A stretch of 64,000 nucleotides of DNA from positions 806,001 to 870,000 of the forward strand of contig NZ_JACCBI010000001.1 in assembly GCF_013407835.1 (NCBI RefSeq), written 5' to 3'. The notes beneath the pieces are model-generated. The model saw nothing but the letters and a program-made list of their open reading frames with translations. It was not told the origin of the DNA and did no database searches. A program made the translations under genes and the position numbers. This document shows, one piece after another, positions 1 to 11,162 of the stretch. The DNA is from Agromyces atrinae. GTDB lineage: Bacteria > Actinomycetota > Actinomycetes > Actinomycetales > Microbacteriaceae. Position 1 is the first letter of the stretch; each line of letters opens with the position of its first letter.

Positions 1-217
1 ACATGAGGTCGTTCCACTCGGGGATCAGGTTGCCGAGCGGGCAGCCCTGGTGGCAGAACGGGATGCCGCAGTCCATGCAGCGGCCGGCCTGACGACGCAG
101 CTGCGCCGAGTCGCCCGCCTCATAGACCTCTTTCCAGTCCATGATGCGTACGGGAACCGGGCGCCGCTTCGGCAGCTCGCGCTCGGTCGTCTTGAGGAAG
201 CCCTTCGGGTCAGCCAC
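1..217 (-). CDS. gltD: Glutamate synthase small subunit, N-terminal part (runs off the window)
   Basis: Beta subunit of NADPH-dependent glutamate synthase, which passes electrons from NADPH to the large subunit for making glutamate from glutamine and 2-oxoglutarate. Only the first 72 residues are inside the window. They hold the cysteine cluster C47, C50, C55, C59 (CMDC..C...C) that in the family binds a 4Fe-4S centre; the FAD and NADPH domains lie beyond position 1. The GTG start at 217 is preceded by GGAGG in the end of gltB, and the first codons overlap the gltB stop by 8 bases, so the two subunits are translationally coupled. Identification is clear despite truncation by the window edge. 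Confidence 0.93.
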   Translation of the reverse strand, partial: MADPKGFLKTTERELPKRRPVPVRIMDWKEVYEAGDSAQLRRQAGRCMDCGIPFCHQGCPLGNLIPEWNDLM

Positions 218-3200
218 CGGTCACCTCCAGGATGCGGGTCCAGACGACGTCGCCATCGGGGTCGAGCCCCTCGTCGACGGCGTGCTGGCGGGTCTTGAGT
301 ACGGCCGCGTAGTCACGCGGGAGAACCTTGGTGAAGTCTTCGACGACGTTCTCGAAGTCGTCGAGGATGGCGCGCGCGAGCGTCGAATCGGTGTGCTCGA
401 CGTGCTGCTCGAGCAGGTCGCGCACGATCTCACGATCGGCACTGCCGAGCGGGTGCAGCTCGAGTTCGCCCGAACCGAGGGAGTCGCGGTTGACGCGCTC
501 CTTCTTGAGACCGCGGACGTACGCGGTGCCGCCCGACATACCCGCGCCGAGGTTGCGGCCCGTCGTACCGAGGATGAGCGCGAGCCCACCCGTCATGTAC
601 TCGAGCGCGTGGTCGCCCACGCCCTCGACGACGGCCGTCGCACCGGAGTTGCGGACGAGGAACCGCTCCCCCACGATTCCGCGGATGAAGAGGCTGCCCT
701 GCGTCGCACCGTAACCGATGACGTTGCCGGCGATGACGTTCTCTTCCGCGGCGAACGCGGCGTCGCGCGGCGGGCGCACGATGATCTGTCCGCCCGAGAG
801 ACCCTTGCCGACGTAGTCGTTGGAGTCGCCCTCGAGGCGCAGCGTGATGCCGCTCGGAAGGAAGGCGCCGAGCGACTGCCCGGCCGAACCCGTGAGCGTC
901 ACGTCGATCGATCCCGCCGGGAGCCCGTTCGCACCGTGGCGCGTCGTCACGTGGTGACCGAGCATCGTGCCGACGGCACGCTCCGTGTTGCGGATCGGCA
1001 GGGAGATCTCGACCTTCCCGCCGTTCGCGAGCACGTCGGCGCTCGCCTCGATGAGGCCGTTGTCGAAGTGCTCCTCGAGCTCGTGGTCCTGCGTGCGGCT
1101 GTTCCGACGCGGTTCGGAGTCGGAGAAGTCCGGCCCGATGAGGATCGGCGAGACGTCGAGGCCCGAGGCCTTCCAGTGGTCGACCGCGTTCGCGACATCG
1201 AGCAGCTCGCGCCGACCGATGATCTCGTCGAGGCTGTGGTAGCCGAGGGCCGCGAGGTACTCGCGCACCTCCTGAGCGATGAACTCGAAGAAGTTGACGA
1301 CGAACTCGGGCTTGCCCGTGAAGCGCTTGCGCAGCTCAGGGTTCTGAGTCGCGACGCCGACCGGGCACGTGTCGAGGTGGCACACGCGCATCATGACGCA
1401 GCCCTCGACGATGAGCGGGGCGGTCGCGAAACCGTACTCCTCTGCACCGAGCAGGGCGCCGATGATGACGTCTCGACCGGTCTTCATCTGACCGTCGACC
1501 TGCACGACGACGCGGTCGCGCATGCCGTTGAGCATGAGCGTCTGTTGCGTCTCGGCGAGACCGAGCTCCCACGGCGTACCCGCGTGCTTGAGCGAGTTCA
1601 GGGGGCTCGCGCCCGTGCCGCCGTCATGTCCGGAGACGAGGATAACGTCGGAGAGCGCCTTCGCCACGCCCGCCGCGACCGCGCCGATGCCCGACTGGCT
1701 CACGAGCTTGACGTGGATGCGGGCACCCGGGTTCGCTCGCTTGAGGTCGAAGATGAGCTGCTTGAGGTCTTCGATCGAGTAGATGTCGTGGTGCGGGGGC
1801 GGCGAGATGAGTCCGACGCCGGCCGTAGCGTGACGCGTGCGAGCGACCCACGGGTAGACCTTCGTCGGCGGCAGCTGACCTCCCTCGCCGGGCTTGGCGC
1901 CCTGGGCGAGCTTGATCTGGATGTCGTCGGCGTGAGTGAGGTACATGCTCGTGACACCGAAGCGACCCGACGCGACCTGCTTGATCGCGCTGCGGCGCTC
2001 GGGGTCGAGCAGACGCTCGAGGTCTTCGCCGCCCTCACCCGTGTTCGACTTCGCGCCGAGGCGGTTCATCGCGATGGCGAGGGTCTCGTGCGCTTCCTTC
2101 GAGATCGAGCCGTAGCTCATCGCCCCCGTGGAGAAGCGCTTGACGATCGATTCGACCGACTCGACCTCGTCGATCGGCACGGCGGCGCGCTGACCCGTGC
2201 GCAGAGCAAACATGCCGCGCAGCGTGTACAGGTTCTCGGCCTGGTCGTCGACGAGCTTCGTGTACTCGCGGAAGATGTCGTAGCGACGGTTGCGCGTCGA
2301 GTGCTGCAGACGGAACACCGTGTCGGGGTTGAAGAGGTGCGGTGCACCGTCGCGACGCCACTGGTACTCGCCGCCCGTGGCGAGGCGCTCGTGCGCCGTC
2401 ACCGCGGCGTCGGCCGGGTAGGCGGCCGTGTGGCGGTGCAGGTTCTCGGCCGCGACGACGTCGATGCCGACACCGCCGAGCTTCGACGTCGTGCCGGTGA
2501 AGTACTCGTCGACGAACGCCTGGTCGAGACCGACCGCTTCGAACGCCTGAGCACCCGCGTACGACGAGATCGTCGAGATGCCCATCTTCGACATGATCTT
2601 GAGGACGCCCTTGCCGAGCGCCTTGATGACGTTCGCGACGGCCTTCTCGGGGCTGATGCCCGTGATGACACCGCTGCGCACGAGGTCTTCGCACGTCTCC
2701 ATGGCGAGGTACGGGTTGACCGCCGACGCGCCGTATCCGACGAGGAGTGCGACGTGGTGCACCTCGCGGACGTCACCGGCTTCGGCGATGAGACCGACCT
2801 TCATGCGGTTCTCGGCACGGATGAGGTGGTGGTGCACGGCTGCCGTCAGCAGGAGGGACGGGATCGGCGCGAGGTCCTTGTTGGAGTCGCGGTCGCTCAG
2901 CACGATGAAGCGCGAACCGGCCTCGATCGCCGCGTCGACCTCGCCGAAGATAGCGGTGATGCGGTCACGCATCGCGTCGGGGCCCTCGTCGAAGCGGTAC
3001 AGACCGCGGATCGTGACCGTCGTCGAGCTGTCGGGTCGCGGGTCGATGTGCTGGATCTTCGCGAGCTCGTCGTTGTCGATGACGGGGAACGTCAGAGAGA
3101 CCTGTCGAGCGTGCTCGGGGCCCGCCGAGAGCAGGTTGCGCTCCGGGCCGAGGCTCGTGCCGAGCGAGGTGACGACCTCTTCGCGGATCGAGTCGAGCGG

Positions 3201-4772
3201 CGGGTTCGTGACCTGCGCGAACTGCTGCGTGAAGTAGTCGAAGAGGAGGCGCGGCCGGTCGGACAAGACGGCGATCGGCGTGTCGGAACCCATCGCACCG
3301 AGCGGCTCCGCTCCCGCTCGCGCCATGGGCGCGAGGAGGATGCGCACTTCTTCCTCGGTGTAGCCGAAGGTGCGCTGACGGCGGGTGACGGATGCCGGCG
3401 GGTGCACGATGTGCTCACGCTCGGGCAGTTCGGAGAGCTTGATGCGCCCCTCGTCGAGCCACTCGCCCCACGACTCGGACGCCGCGAGCTCGGACTTGAT
3501 CTCGTCGTCCTCGATGAGACGGCCTTCGACCGTGTCGACGAGGAACATGCGACCCGGCTGCAGTCGGCCCTTGCGGACGACCTTCGCTGCGGGCACGTCG
3601 ATGACGCCGATCTCGCTCGCGAGGACGACGAGCCCGTCGTCGGTCACGACGTAGCGACCGGGGCGCAGGCCGTTGCGGTCGAGCGTCGCACCGACGAGCG
3701 AGCCGTCGGTGAAGACGATCGCGGCGGGGCCGTCCCACGGTTCCATGAGCATCGAGTGGTACTCGTAGAACGCGCGCCGCTCGGGGTCGATCTCGGCCTG
3801 GTTCTCCCACGCCTCGGGGACCATCATCATGACGGCGTGCGGAAGGCTGCGGCCCGCGAGGGTCAGCAGCTCGACGACCTCGTCGAACGACGCCGAGTCG
3901 CTCGCACCGGGGGTGACGATCGGAAGCAGCGGGCGGAGGTCGCCGAGCGCCTCCGACTCGAGCTGCGACTGACGAGCGCGCATCCAGTTTCGGTTGCCCT
4001 GCACGGTGTTGATCTCGCCGTTGTGCGCGATCATGCGGAACGGCTGCGCGAGCGGCCACGACGGGAAGGTGTTCGTCGAGTACCGCGAGTGCACGAGAGC
4101 GAGCTTCGACGTGAAGCGCTCGTCGGAGAGGTCGGGGTAGAAGGGCTCGAGCTGGAGCGTCGTGACCATGCCCTTGTAGACCATGGTGCGGCTCGAGAGC
4201 GACGCGAAGTAGAGCTCGAGCTCACGCTCGGCGCGCTTGCGCAGACGGAAGGTCAGGCGGTCGAGCGCGATGCCCTCGAGCTCGCCCGACGCGCTCTCGA
4301 CGTAGAGCTGCTGGATGACGGGCATCGCGGCGCGCGCGAGGTTGCCGAGCTCGTCGGGGCGCACGGGAACTTCGCGCCAACCGAGGATCGAGAGGCCCTC
4401 GGCGGTGGCGAGTGCCTGCAGGTTGCGCTTCGTGCGGCTGCGCTCGTTGGGGTCGGTCGGGAGGAACGCGTTCCCGACGGCGTAACGGCCGACGGGCGGC
4501 AGCGCGAACGTCGTGACCGCGCGGAGGAACTCGTCGGGGATCTGCGTGATGATTCCCGCGCCGTCACCGGTTCCGGCGTCGGAGCCCACGGCACCGCGGT
4601 GCTCGAGGTTGCGCAGGGCGTCGAGCGCCGTGGTGATGATGTCGTGCCCGGCCGTGCCGCGGAGCGTCGCGACCATCGCGAGACCGCAGGCGTCCTTCTC
4701 ATGCGCGGGGTCGTAGAGACCCTGCGCTGCCGGTGTCGTACCGAACCTCGAAAAAACTGGAGTGAGCGCCAA
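210..4772 (-). CDS. gltB: Glutamate synthase large subunit
   Basis: Large (alpha) subunit of glutamate synthase, 1520 residues from the chosen TTG start. The glutaminase nucleophile is Cys29 in the motif KDACGLAM; known family members lose a short propeptide so that this Cys becomes residue 1. The following blocks are the class II amidotransferase domain (to about 430), the central domain, the FMN-binding synthase domain with cysteines [12 protein letters not shown] near residue 1130 for the 3Fe-4S cluster, and the C-terminal beta-helix (GXXG repeats). The TTG at 4772 is preferred over the upstream ATG/GTG region (4838) because homologues start about 28 residues before the Cys and GAGGA lies 10 bases upstream. 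gltD follows with an 8-base overlap; lgt lies 105 bases upstream. Confidence 0.95.
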   Translation of the reverse strand: MALTPVFSRFGTTPAAQGLYDPAHEKDACGLAMVATLRGTAGHDIITTALDALRNLEHRGAVGSDAGTGDGAGIITQIPDEFLRAVTTFALPPVGRYAVGNAFLPTDPNERSRTKRNLQALATAEGLSILGWREVPVRPDELGNLARAAMPVIQQLYVESASGELEGIALDRLTFRLRKRAERELELYFASLSSRTMVYKGMVTTLQLEPFYPDLSDERFTSKLALVHSRYSTNTFPSWPLAQPFRMIAHNGEINTVQGNRNWMRARQSQLESEALGDLRPLLPIVTPGASDSASFDEVVELLTLAGRSLPHAVMMMVPEAWENQAEIDPERRAFYEYHSMLMEPWDGPAAIVFTDGSLVGATLDRNGLRPGRYVVTDDGLVVLASEIGVIDVPAAKVVRKGRLQPGRMFLVDTVEGRLIEDDEIKSELAASESWGEWLDEGRIKLSELPEREHIVHPPASVTRRQRTFGYTEEEVRILLAPMARAGAEPLGAMGSDTPIAVLSDRPRLLFDYFTQQFAQVTNPPLDSIREEVVTSLGTSLGPERNLLSAGPEHARQVSLTFPVIDNDELAKIQHIDPRPDSSTTVTIRGLYRFDEGPDAMRDRITAIFGEVDAAIEAGSRFIVLSDRDSNKDLAPIPSLLLTAAVHHHLIRAENRMKVGLIAEAGDVREVHHVALLVGYGASAVNPYLAMETCEDLVRSGVITGISPEKAVANVIKALGKGVLKIMSKMGISTISSYAGAQAFEAVGLDQAFVDEYFTGTTSKLGGVGIDVVAAENLHRHTAAYPADAAVTAHERLATGGEYQWRRDGAPHLFNPDTVFRLQHSTRNRRYDIFREYTKLVDDQAENLYTLRGMFALRTGQRAAVPIDEVESVESIVKRFSTGAMSYGSISKEAHETLAIAMNRLGAKSNTGEGGEDLERLLDPERRSAIKQVASGRFGVTSMYLTHADDIQIKLAQGAKPGEGGQLPPTKVYPWVARTRHATAGVGLISPPPHHDIYSIEDLKQLIFDLKRANPGARIHVKLVSQSGIGAVAAGVAKALSDVILVSGHDGGTGASPLNSLKHAGTPWELGLAETQQTLMLNGMRDRVVVQVDGQMKTGRDVIIGALLGAEEYGFATAPLIVEGCVMMRVCHLDTCPVGVATQNPELRKRFTGKPEFVVNFFEFIAQEVREYLAALGYHSLDEIIGRRELLDVANAVDHWKASGLDVSPILIGPDFSDSEPRRNSRTQDHELEEHFDNGLIEASADVLANGGKVEISLPIRNTERAVGTMLGHHVTTRHGANGLPAGSIDVTLTGSAGQSLGAFLPSGITLRLEGDSNDYVGKGLSGGQIIVRPPRDAAFAAEENVIAGNVIGYGATQGSLFIRGIVGERFLVRNSGATAVVEGVGDHALEYMTGGLALILGTTGRNLGAGMSGGTAYVRGLKKERVNRDSLGSGELELHPLGSADREIVRDLLEQHVEHTDSTLARAILDDFENVVEDFTKVLPRDYAAVLKTRQHAVDEGLDPDGDVVWTRILEVTGG

Positions 4773-4877
4773 TATCTGACCGTCCTCGTGAATTAGTGAC
4801 CTCGGGACGTCGTCGGCCCTCTCGGAAGGATGTCGCACTGTGCGGAGTCGTCATCGGCTCCGCGGCGGATGTCGCGA

Positions 4878-5891
4878 TCAGGGAGTCGGGGTCGATCTCT
4901 CCTGCGACGGGGTTCCGCTCGTGCTTGTGGCTGCGGCCTCTGCCTTCTCGGCCGCGACGTCGGTTTCATCGGTTGTCTCGTCGGCGGCAGAGTCGGTGTC
5001 GTCAGAGTCTACATCAGGGTCAGGAGCGTGCCATTCGCGACCCGGCACGTACACCGACGGCTCGAGTCCGGTGTGGCGACGACTCTGGACGATGAGGATG
5101 ATGATGCCGATCGCGATCGCGGCGAACGACGCCCAGACGTTCGAGCGGATGCCGAGGAAGAGCTCGCTGGGGTCGACACGGATCGACTCGAGGAAGCTGC
5201 GCCCGAGGCCGTACCAGATGAGGTACACGGCGAGGGCGCGGCCCCATCGGAGGTTGAGCTTGCGCTCGAGCCACACGATGAGCGCGATGCCGATGATGTT
5301 CCAGATCATCTCGTAGAGGAACGTCGGGTGGAAGAGCGTGCCCTCGGCGAGGCCGGCGGGGAACGCCGGGTTCGTCGACTCGATCTCGAGGCCCCAGGGC
5401 AGGTCGGTCGGCAGACCGAAGAGCTCGTGGTTGAACCAGTTGCCGAGACGGCCGAGCGCCTGCGCCGCGAGGAGCGCGGGTGCCAGTGCATCGGCGAACG
5501 ACCAGAACCGGAGGCCCGTGATCTTGCAGCCGATGAAGACGCCGACCGCGCCGCCGATGAGCGAGCCGAAGATGGCGTTGCCGCCGTTCCAGATCGCGAA
5601 GACCTCCCACGGGTTGGCGCCCTCGTAGAAGAAGTCACCGGGGTGCGTGAACACGTGGTAGAAACGCGCGCCGATGATGCCGAGGATGATCGCCCACAGG
5701 GCGACGTCGAGCACGACGCCCGGCTCGCCGCCGCGCTTCGTGAGTCGGCGCGACGTCCAGATGAGGGCGACGACCATGCCGAGCAGGATGCACAACGCGT
5801 ACGTGTGGATCGGGATGACCCATCCGAAGAGGGGGATCTCCCAGACCTGCCACACGGGGTCGGGACTCGGGATGGAGAGCGGTGCGATCAC
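4878..5891 (-). CDS. lgt: Prolipoprotein diacylglyceryl transferase
   Basis: Integral membrane enzyme that transfers diacylglyceryl from phosphatidylglycerol to the lipobox cysteine of prolipoproteins. The 337-residue protein has about seven hydrophobic segments, the conserved block RFYHVFTHP near residues 76-84 and the family signature GRLGNWFNHELFG at 147-159. The last 60 residues are an acidic, Asp/Glu/Thr-rich tail that is predicted to be cytosolic and is common in actinobacterial versions. Start is GTG at 5891. It follows trpA by 56 bases, the same order as in mycobacteria, and a substrate (the siderophore-binding lipoprotein at 48597) is encoded in this window. Confidence 0.95.
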   Translation of the reverse strand: MIAPLSIPSPDPVWQVWEIPLFGWVIPIHTYALCILLGMVVALIWTSRRLTKRGGEPGVVLDVALWAIILGIIGARFYHVFTHPGDFFYEGANPWEVFAIWNGGNAIFGSLIGGAVGVFIGCKITGLRFWSFADALAPALLAAQALGRLGNWFNHELFGLPTDLPWGLEIESTNPAFPAGLAEGTLFHPTFLYEMIWNIIGIALIVWLERKLNLRWGRALAVYLIWYGLGRSFLESIRVDPSELFLGIRSNVWASFAAIAIGIIILIVQSRRHTGLEPSVYVPGREWHAPDPDVDSDDTDSAADETTDETDVAAEKAEAAATSTSGTPSQERSTPTP

Positions 5892-5947
5892 CTGGTGGAC
5901 TGCCTTTCGTTCCGAGGCTCCGCATCACGCGGAGCGCGGGGCCTCAG

Positions 5948-6742
5948 TCAGGGTACTTCACTCGGCGCGGTGCCGCGTGCGAGCTCGGCGGCCAATGCGC
6001 CGACGGCGGGAACTCCGCCCTCGGCGAGGGCACGGACGAGCGCCGAACCGACGATGGCGCCGTCGGCGTAGGCGAGGATCTCGCGCACCTGCTCGGGGGT
6101 CGAGATGCCGAGGCCGACGCACGCGTTCTCGACGCCCGCGGTGCGAAGGCGATCGACGAGGGTGCGGGCGGCAGAGTCGATGTCGGTGCGCGCCCCCGTG
6201 ATGCCCATCGTCGAGACGGTGTAGACGAAGCCGCGGCTCGCCTCGACCACGCGGTCGAGGCGCGCATCGGTCGACGACGGCGCCGCGAGGAAGACGCGAT
6301 CGAGCCCCGCACGATCGGAGGCGGCGATCCAATCGGCGCCTTCGTCGGGGATGAGGTCGGGCGTGATGAGACCGGCTCCGCCTGCGGCGGCGAGGTCGTC
6401 GGCGAACCGATCGACGCCGTACTGCACGACGGGGTTCCAGTAGGTCATGAGGAGCACGGGAGCGTCGACACGCGAGGCGACCTGCTTCACGGCCTCGAAT
6501 CCGTCGCGCAAGCGGAAGCCCTCGCTCAGCGCTCGCTGCGTCGCGGCCTGGATGACGGGGCCGTCCATGACGGGGTCCGAGTACGGGAGACCGAGCTCGA
6601 GGACGTCGACGCCGTTCTCGACGAGGGCGACGGCGGCATCGATGCTCTCGGAGAGCGTCGGGAAGCCGACGGGGAGGTAGCCGATCAGTGCACCGCTGCC
6701 CGCTTCACGGCGGGCGCGGATCACGGGCGCGACACTCGTCAC
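5948..6742 (-). CDS. trpA: Tryptophan synthase alpha chain
   Basis: Cleaves indole-3-glycerol phosphate to indole and glyceraldehyde 3-phosphate and passes indole to TrpB. The 264-residue TIM-barrel protein has the catalytic acids Glu49 ([10 protein letters not shown]) and Asp60 (MDGP) at the same numbers as in the enterobacterial enzyme. The GTG start overlaps the trpB stop in a GTGA junction, so alpha and beta subunits are coupled. Last trp gene of the his-trp block. Confidence 0.96.
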   Translation of the reverse strand: MTSVAPVIRARREAGSGALIGYLPVGFPTLSESIDAAVALVENGVDVLELGLPYSDPVMDGPVIQAATQRALSEGFRLRDGFEAVKQVASRVDAPVLLMTYWNPVVQYGVDRFADDLAAAGGAGLITPDLIPDEGADWIAASDRAGLDRVFLAAPSSTDARLDRVVEASRGFVYTVSTMGITGARTDIDSAARTLVDRLRTAGVENACVGLGISTPEQVREILAYADGAIVGSALVRALAEGGVPAVGALAAELARGTAPSEVP

Positions 6743-7971
6743 GATGCGTCTCCTTCACCGGTGGAGGCGTCGGCGTCGAGGAGCTCGAAGTAGTGAGCGG
6801 CCGTCTCCATGTCTTTGTCTCCGCGACCGGAGAGGTTCACGAGGATCGTCGAGTCGGGGCCGAGCTCGCGGCCGAGGACGAGGGCTCCCGCGAGGGCGTG
6901 CGCCGACTCGATGGCCGGGATGATGCCCTCCGTGCGGGCGAGGAGACGGAGCGCCTCCATGGCCGCGGCGTCGGTCACCGGTCGGTACTCGGCGCGGTGG
7001 ATGGCGGAGAGCCACGAGTGCTCGGGTCCGACGCTCGGGTAGTCGAGTCCGGCGGAAATCGAGTGCGACTCGATCGTCTGGCCGTCGTCGTCCTGCAGGA
7101 GGAAGCTGCGCGCACCGTGGAGCACACCGGGGCGACCCTTCGAGATCGTCGCCGCGTGGCGCGGGGTCTCGACCCCGTCGCCGCCGGCCTCGAAGCCGTA
7201 GAGCGCCACATCGGCGTCGTCGAGGAAGGCGTGGAAGATGCCGATGGCGTTCGACCCGCCGCCGACGCACGCGGCGACGGCCGTGGGCAGCGCACCGGTA
7301 AGCTCGAGCACCTGGGCGCGGGCCTCTTCGCCGATGATCTTCTGGAAGTCGCGGACCATGGCGGGGAACGGGTGCGGGCCGGCGACGGTACCGAAGACGT
7401 ACATCGTCGAATCGACGTTCGTCACCCAGTCGCGCATCGCTTCGTTGATCGCGTCCTTGAGGGTGCGTGAACCGGTCGTGACCGGGATCACCTCGGCGCC
7501 GAGGAGTCGCATGCGGGCGACGTTGAGCGCCTGCCGCTCGGTGTCGACCTCGCCCATGTAGATCGTGCAGTCGAAACCGAAGAGAGCCGCGGCGGTCGCC
7601 GTGGCGACGCCGTGCTGGCCGGCTCCGGTCTCGGCGATGACGCGCGTCTTGCCGAGACGCTTCGTGAGCAGCGCCTGACCGAGCACGTTGTTGATCTTGT
7701 GCGATCCCGTGTGGTTCAGGTCTTCGCGCTTCAGGATGATGCGCGCTCCCCCGGCGTGCTCGGCGAACCGCGGCACCTCGGTGATGATCGACGGACGACC
7801 GCTGTACGAGCGGCCGAGTTCGACGAGCTCCTCGCGGAAGGCCGGATCGTTCCGCGCCTCCTCGTAGGCCTCGCTGATCTCGTCGAGAGCGGCGACGAGC
7901 GATTCGGGGACGAAGCGTCCGCCGAAATCGCCGAAGTAGGGGCCTTCCTCAGTTCTGAGGGACATGGTCAC
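6739..7971 (-). CDS. trpB: Tryptophan synthase beta chain
   Basis: PLP enzyme that condenses indole with serine to give tryptophan. Residues 80-100 contain [15 protein letters not shown] with the PLP lysine Lys92, and the glycine-rich phosphate loop CVGGGSNA follows near residue 235. Length 410 is normal for the TrpB1 family. GTG at 7971 overlaps the trpC stop as GTGA; an ATG two codons further in (7965) is an equally possible start because homologues usually begin MSLR. It precedes trpA with a 4-base overlap. Confidence 0.96.
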   Translation of the reverse strand: MTMSLRTEEGPYFGDFGGRFVPESLVAALDEISEAYEEARNDPAFREELVELGRSYSGRPSIITEVPRFAEHAGGARIILKREDLNHTGSHKINNVLGQALLTKRLGKTRVIAETGAGQHGVATATAAALFGFDCTIYMGEVDTERQALNVARMRLLGAEVIPVTTGSRTLKDAINEAMRDWVTNVDSTMYVFGTVAGPHPFPAMVRDFQKIIGEEARAQVLELTGALPTAVAACVGGGSNAIGIFHAFLDDADVALYGFEAGGDGVETPRHAATISKGRPGVLHGARSFLLQDDDGQTIESHSISAGLDYPSVGPEHSWLSAIHRAEYRPVTDAAAMEALRLLARTEGIIPAIESAHALAGALVLGRELGPDSTILVNLSGRGDKDMETAAHYFELLDADASTGEGDAS

Positions 7972-8738
7972 ACCAATCGGAAGTCGGAGAGGGTCTTCAG
8001 CGGGTCGCTCGTGACGAGAGCCTCGCCGACGAGGACGACGTCCGCGCCCGCGGAGCGGTAGTGAGCGACATCCTCGGCGGTCTTGACCGCGGACTCGGCG
8101 ATCTTCACCGCGCCGGCCGGGATCTGCCCGGCGAGCGAGCCGAAGAGGTCGCGATCGAGTTCGAACGTCGAGAGGTCGCGGGCGTTCACTCCGATGACAC
8201 GAGCACCGATGTCGGCCGCTCGGGCGACCTCGTCGGCACTGTGCGTCTCGACGAGAGCCGTCATGCCGAGTTCACCGATGAGGGTGTGGAGCTCGGCGAG
8301 GGTCGCCTGCTCGAGCGCCGCGACGATCAGGAGGACGAGGTCGGCACCGGCGGCGCGTGCCTCGAACACCTGGTACGGCTCGGCGATGAAGTCCTTGCGG
8401 AGGACGGGGAGCGAGACCGCGGCGCGCACCGACTCGAGATCGGCGAGCGATCCCTTGAACCGTCGACCCTCGGTGAGCACGCTGATCGCGCTCGCGCCGC
8501 CCTGCTCATAGAGCCGGGCGAGCGCTGCGGGGTCGCGGATCTCGGCGAGATCGCCGCGGGAGGGACTCGCCCTCTTGACCTCGGCGATGATCTTTACCCG
8601 ATCGCTCGGCGATAGGGCCTCGAGCGCGTCGATCGCCGCCGGGCGTGCGAGTGCCTCGGCCTCGACGATGTGCAGAGGGCGGTGTTCGCGGCGCGCCTCA
8701 GCGTCGGCGACCGCCCCCGCGGTCAGGTCCGAGAGCAC
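7968..8738 (-). CDS. trpC: Indole-3-glycerol phosphate synthase
   Basis: Closes the indole ring of CdRP to form indole-3-glycerol phosphate, fourth enzyme of the tryptophan branch. The 256-residue barrel carries the family block [13 protein letters not shown] with Lys55, and LRKDFI with the second active-site lysine near 115. It is a stand-alone enzyme; the isomerase partner TrpF is encoded separately at 42595. Start GTG at 8738, three bases after the preceding small membrane gene. Confidence 0.95.
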   Translation of the reverse strand: MLSDLTAGAVADAEARREHRPLHIVEAEALARPAAIDALEALSPSDRVKIIAEVKRASPSRGDLAEIRDPAALARLYEQGGASAISVLTEGRRFKGSLADLESVRAAVSLPVLRKDFIAEPYQVFEARAAGADLVLLIVAALEQATLAELHTLIGELGMTALVETHSADEVARAADIGARVIGVNARDLSTFELDRDLFGSLAGQIPAGAVKIAESAVKTAEDVAHYRSAGADVVLVGEALVTSDPLKTLSDFRLV

Positions 8739-8741
8739 GGG

Positions 8742-8972
8742 TCAGTGCGCCTTCGGCGCGTACTTGGGGCCGTTGACCCCGTAGCCCGCCTTCGCCATGA
8801 CCCAGCCGGAGAGCGCTCCGACGAGGAGGAGCCCTGCGGACGCCCAGACGAGCCAGGCCGCCTCGAAGAAGAATGCGACCGTGCCGATCGTGAACGCGAC
8901 GAGCATGATGATGACGGCCGTCCAGGCGGCGGGAGAGTGTCCGTGGCCGAGATCGTCGGAATCAGTGCTCAT
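8742..8972 (-). CDS. Small two-helix membrane protein, HGxxPAAW family
   Basis: A 76-residue protein with the motif HGHSPAAW at residues 10-17 followed by two hydrophobic helices (about 18-38 and 42-62) and a basic-neutral tail ending YAPKAH. The motif defines a family of unknown function found beside trp genes in actinobacteria. Here it lies between the trp-associated membrane protein gene and trpC, and is probably in the same transcript. ATG start with AAGGAGCATC upstream. Nothing in the sequence indicates an enzymatic role. Confidence 0.85.
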   Translation of the reverse strand: MSTDSDDLGHGHSPAAWTAVIIMLVAFTIGTVAFFFEAAWLVWASAGLLLVGALSGWVMAKAGYGVNGPKYAPKAH

Positions 8973-9006
8973 GATGCTCCTTCACAGCGGGGATTGAACC
9001 CCAAGT

Positions 9007-9642
9007 CTAACGGGTGGTGTCGGTCGGGTCCGTGCCGCGGCTGAGGTCGTCCCACTCGTCGATCGCTCGATCGCGTGCCGACGGCTCGTCGCCGAACGTC
9101 GGCCGAGTCGAACGCTCGGCACCGTCATCCGTCGCGTCGAAGCGCACCGCGCGATAGCGGCGCGTCGAACCGGGCCAGCGCCGGGTCGTGACGACGGCGA
9201 ACAGGCCGGAGAGCGCGAGCAGGATGCCCGCCGCGATGGTCACCGCGGGCCAGGACGTCGCTTCGACCGACTCGACGAGGGCGGCGATCGAGGCCGACCC
9301 GGCGATGCCCGTCGACTCGGTCACGGCGGGGCCGACGGCACTGACCGGATCGCCGAGGCTGAGCGAGGCGGCGAGGGCGATGCTCGCCCCGAGGATGACA
9401 GCGAGGAGCGACAGCACGATGCGGATGACGGGGCCGGCGATCGCCAGCGCACCGGCCAGTGCGAGTCCGGCGAGGGACAGGGCCGACAAGGCGGGCGAGG
9501 CCACCTGGCCCGAGACAGCGAGAACCGTGTCGGAGTCGGTGAGATCCGCCGTGAACCACGTCTGCGTCCACCCGATCAGGCCGAAGGCACTCGCGAGGAT
9601 GATCGCGAGGATGACGACGAGCTTGGCGCGACGACCCGTCAC
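9007..9642 (-). CDS. Trp-operon-associated membrane protein
   Basis: A 211-residue integral membrane protein of the actinobacterial trp-operon conserved family (TIGR02234-type). It shows four hydrophobic segments (about 7-27, 50-72, 76-96 and 128-150) and ends in a charged cytosolic tail of about 55 residues. The GTG start at 9642 overlaps the trpE stop (GTGA), so it is coupled to anthranilate synthase. Function is unknown; a role in the export or uptake of tryptophan intermediates is only a guess from position. Confidence 0.85.
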   Translation of the reverse strand: MTGRRAKLVVILAIILASAFGLIGWTQTWFTADLTDSDTVLAVSGQVASPALSALSLAGLALAGALAIAGPVIRIVLSLLAVILGASIALAASLSLGDPVSAVGPAVTESTGIAGSASIAALVESVEATSWPAVTIAAGILLALSGLFAVVTTRRWPGSTRRYRAVRFDATDDGAERSTRPTFGDEPSARDRAIDEWDDLSRGTDPTDTTR

Positions 9643-11162
9643 TGGCCGATTCTCCGCATCGCGTTCGCGATGGCGACGGCTCGGAGCGGTGCCGCGGCCT
9701 TGTTCTGGGACTCCTCGAACTCGGAGGCGGGGATCGAATCGGCGACGAGTCCGCCACCCGCCTGCACGCGAGCGACGCCGTCGCGGATCATCGCCGTGCG
9801 GATCGCGATCGCGAGGTCGGCGTCGCCGGCGAAGTCGAAGTACCCGACCACTCCCCCGTAGACGCCGCGCTGCGCCCGCTCGAGCTCGTCGATGATCTCG
9901 AGCGCGCGCGGCTTCGGAGCGCCCGAGAGGGTTCCCGCGGGGAACGTCGCCCGGAACGCGTCGATGGCGTTGGCGGATGCCGAGAGGTCGCCCTCGACCG
10001 AGGAGACGAGGTGCATGATGTGGCTGAAGCGCTCGACGCGCATGAACTCGGTCACCTCGACCGAGCCCGCGACGCACACCTTCGCGAGGTCGTTGCGAGC
10101 GAGGTCGACGAGCATGAGATGCTCGGCGCGTTCCTTGGGATCGTTCGCGAGCACCGACTCGAGTTCGGCGTCTTCCTCGGGCGTCGCGCCGCGGGGCTTC
10201 GAGCCCGCGATCGGGTGCGTGTACGCGCGGCCATCCTGCACCTTGACGAGAGCCTCGGGCGACGAACCGACGATCCAGTACGTCTCGCCGTCGGGGTCGT
10301 CGAGGCTCAGGAGGTACATGTACGGGCTCGGGTTGAGGCTGCGGAGCACGCGATACACGTCGATCGGGTGCGCTTCGCTCGGCTGCTCGAAGCGCTGCGA
10401 GATGACGACCTGGAAGATGTCGCCGTCACGGATGTACTGCTTCGACGTCTCGACGGCGGCGAGGAAGTCCTCGCGCGGCGTGTTCGAGACGGCATCCGGT
10501 CGCACCGTCAGATCGACCTCGGCGAGCCAGGCCTCGGAGGGGGCCGCGAGGCGACGCTGGAGGTCGTCGAGTCGTGCCTGAGCGTCATCCCACAGGGCGT
10601 CGGCATCGTCGGTGCCGTCGTTGAGCGCCGTCGCGATGAGCTGCACCGTGCCGACGCGGTGGTCGATGACGGCGAGCTCCGAGACGAAGCTGAACGCCTG
10701 ACCGGGCAGGGGGTAGTCGGAGGCCGGCTGGTTCGGCAGACGCTCGATCTGACGGATCGCCTCCCACCCGATGAACCCGACGAGTCCGCCGGTGAGGGGA
10801 GGCAGGCCGGGCAGGCGCGGCGTCTCCCACCGCGCGAAGAGGGCGGCCAGGGTCTCGAGCGGGGCGAGCGGTGCGCCGTCACCGAGTGCGCGCTCGCGCG
10901 AGAGTCCGTAGTCGAGCCACGTCGATGCGTCGCCGTCCTGCGTCAGGACACCGTAGGAGCCGGCGCCGACGAACGAGAACCGCGACCAGATGCCGCCCTG
11001 TTCGGCCGATTCGAGGAGGAACGTGCCGGGTCGCCCGCCCGCGAGCTTGCGATAGATGCCGACGGGTGTCTCGCCGTCGGCGAAGAGCTCGCGAACGACG
11101 GGCACCACGCGGTGACCGGCGAGGGTCGCGTCGAAGGACTCGCGCGTCGTCGTCGCACTCAT
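9639..11162 (-). CDS. trpE: Anthranilate synthase component I
   Basis: Converts chorismate to anthranilate using ammonia supplied by a TrpG subunit that is not encoded in this window. The 507-residue protein has the LLES element at 49-52 that in the family forms part of the tryptophan feedback site, and the C-terminal chorismate-binding blocks (AGSKPRG, HLMLVDLARNDL, FPAGTLSGAPKPRA). The ATG start overlaps the hisI stop as ATGA, joining the his and trp genes in one transcript. I saw no leader peptide rich in Trp codons, as expected for an internal operon gene. Confidence 0.95.
   Translation of the reverse strand: MSATTTRESFDATLAGHRVVPVVRELFADGETPVGIYRKLAGGRPGTFLLESAEQGGIWSRFSFVGAGSYGVLTQDGDASTWLDYGLSRERALGDGAPLAPLETLAALFARWETPRLPGLPPLTGGLVGFIGWEAIRQIERLPNQPASDYPLPGQAFSFVSELAVIDHRVGTVQLIATALNDGTDDADALWDDAQARLDDLQRRLAAPSEAWLAEVDLTVRPDAVSNTPREDFLAAVETSKQYIRDGDIFQVVISQRFEQPSEAHPIDVYRVLRSLNPSPYMYLLSLDDPDGETYWIVGSSPEALVKVQDGRAYTHPIAGSKPRGATPEEDAELESVLANDPKERAEHLMLVDLARNDLAKVCVAGSVEVTEFMRVERFSHIMHLVSSVEGDLSASANAIDAFRATFPAGTLSGAPKPRALEIIDELERAQRGVYGGVVGYFDFAGDADLAIAIRTAMIRDGVARVQAGGGLVADSIPASEFEESQNKAAAPLRAVAIANAMRRIGQ

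Noticed and set aside
141..4796. A 1551-codon open frame on the strand opposite gltB
   Set aside because: It is rich in Arg, Val, Glu and Asp with no domain, and comes from GC-rich third positions of gltB read backwards.
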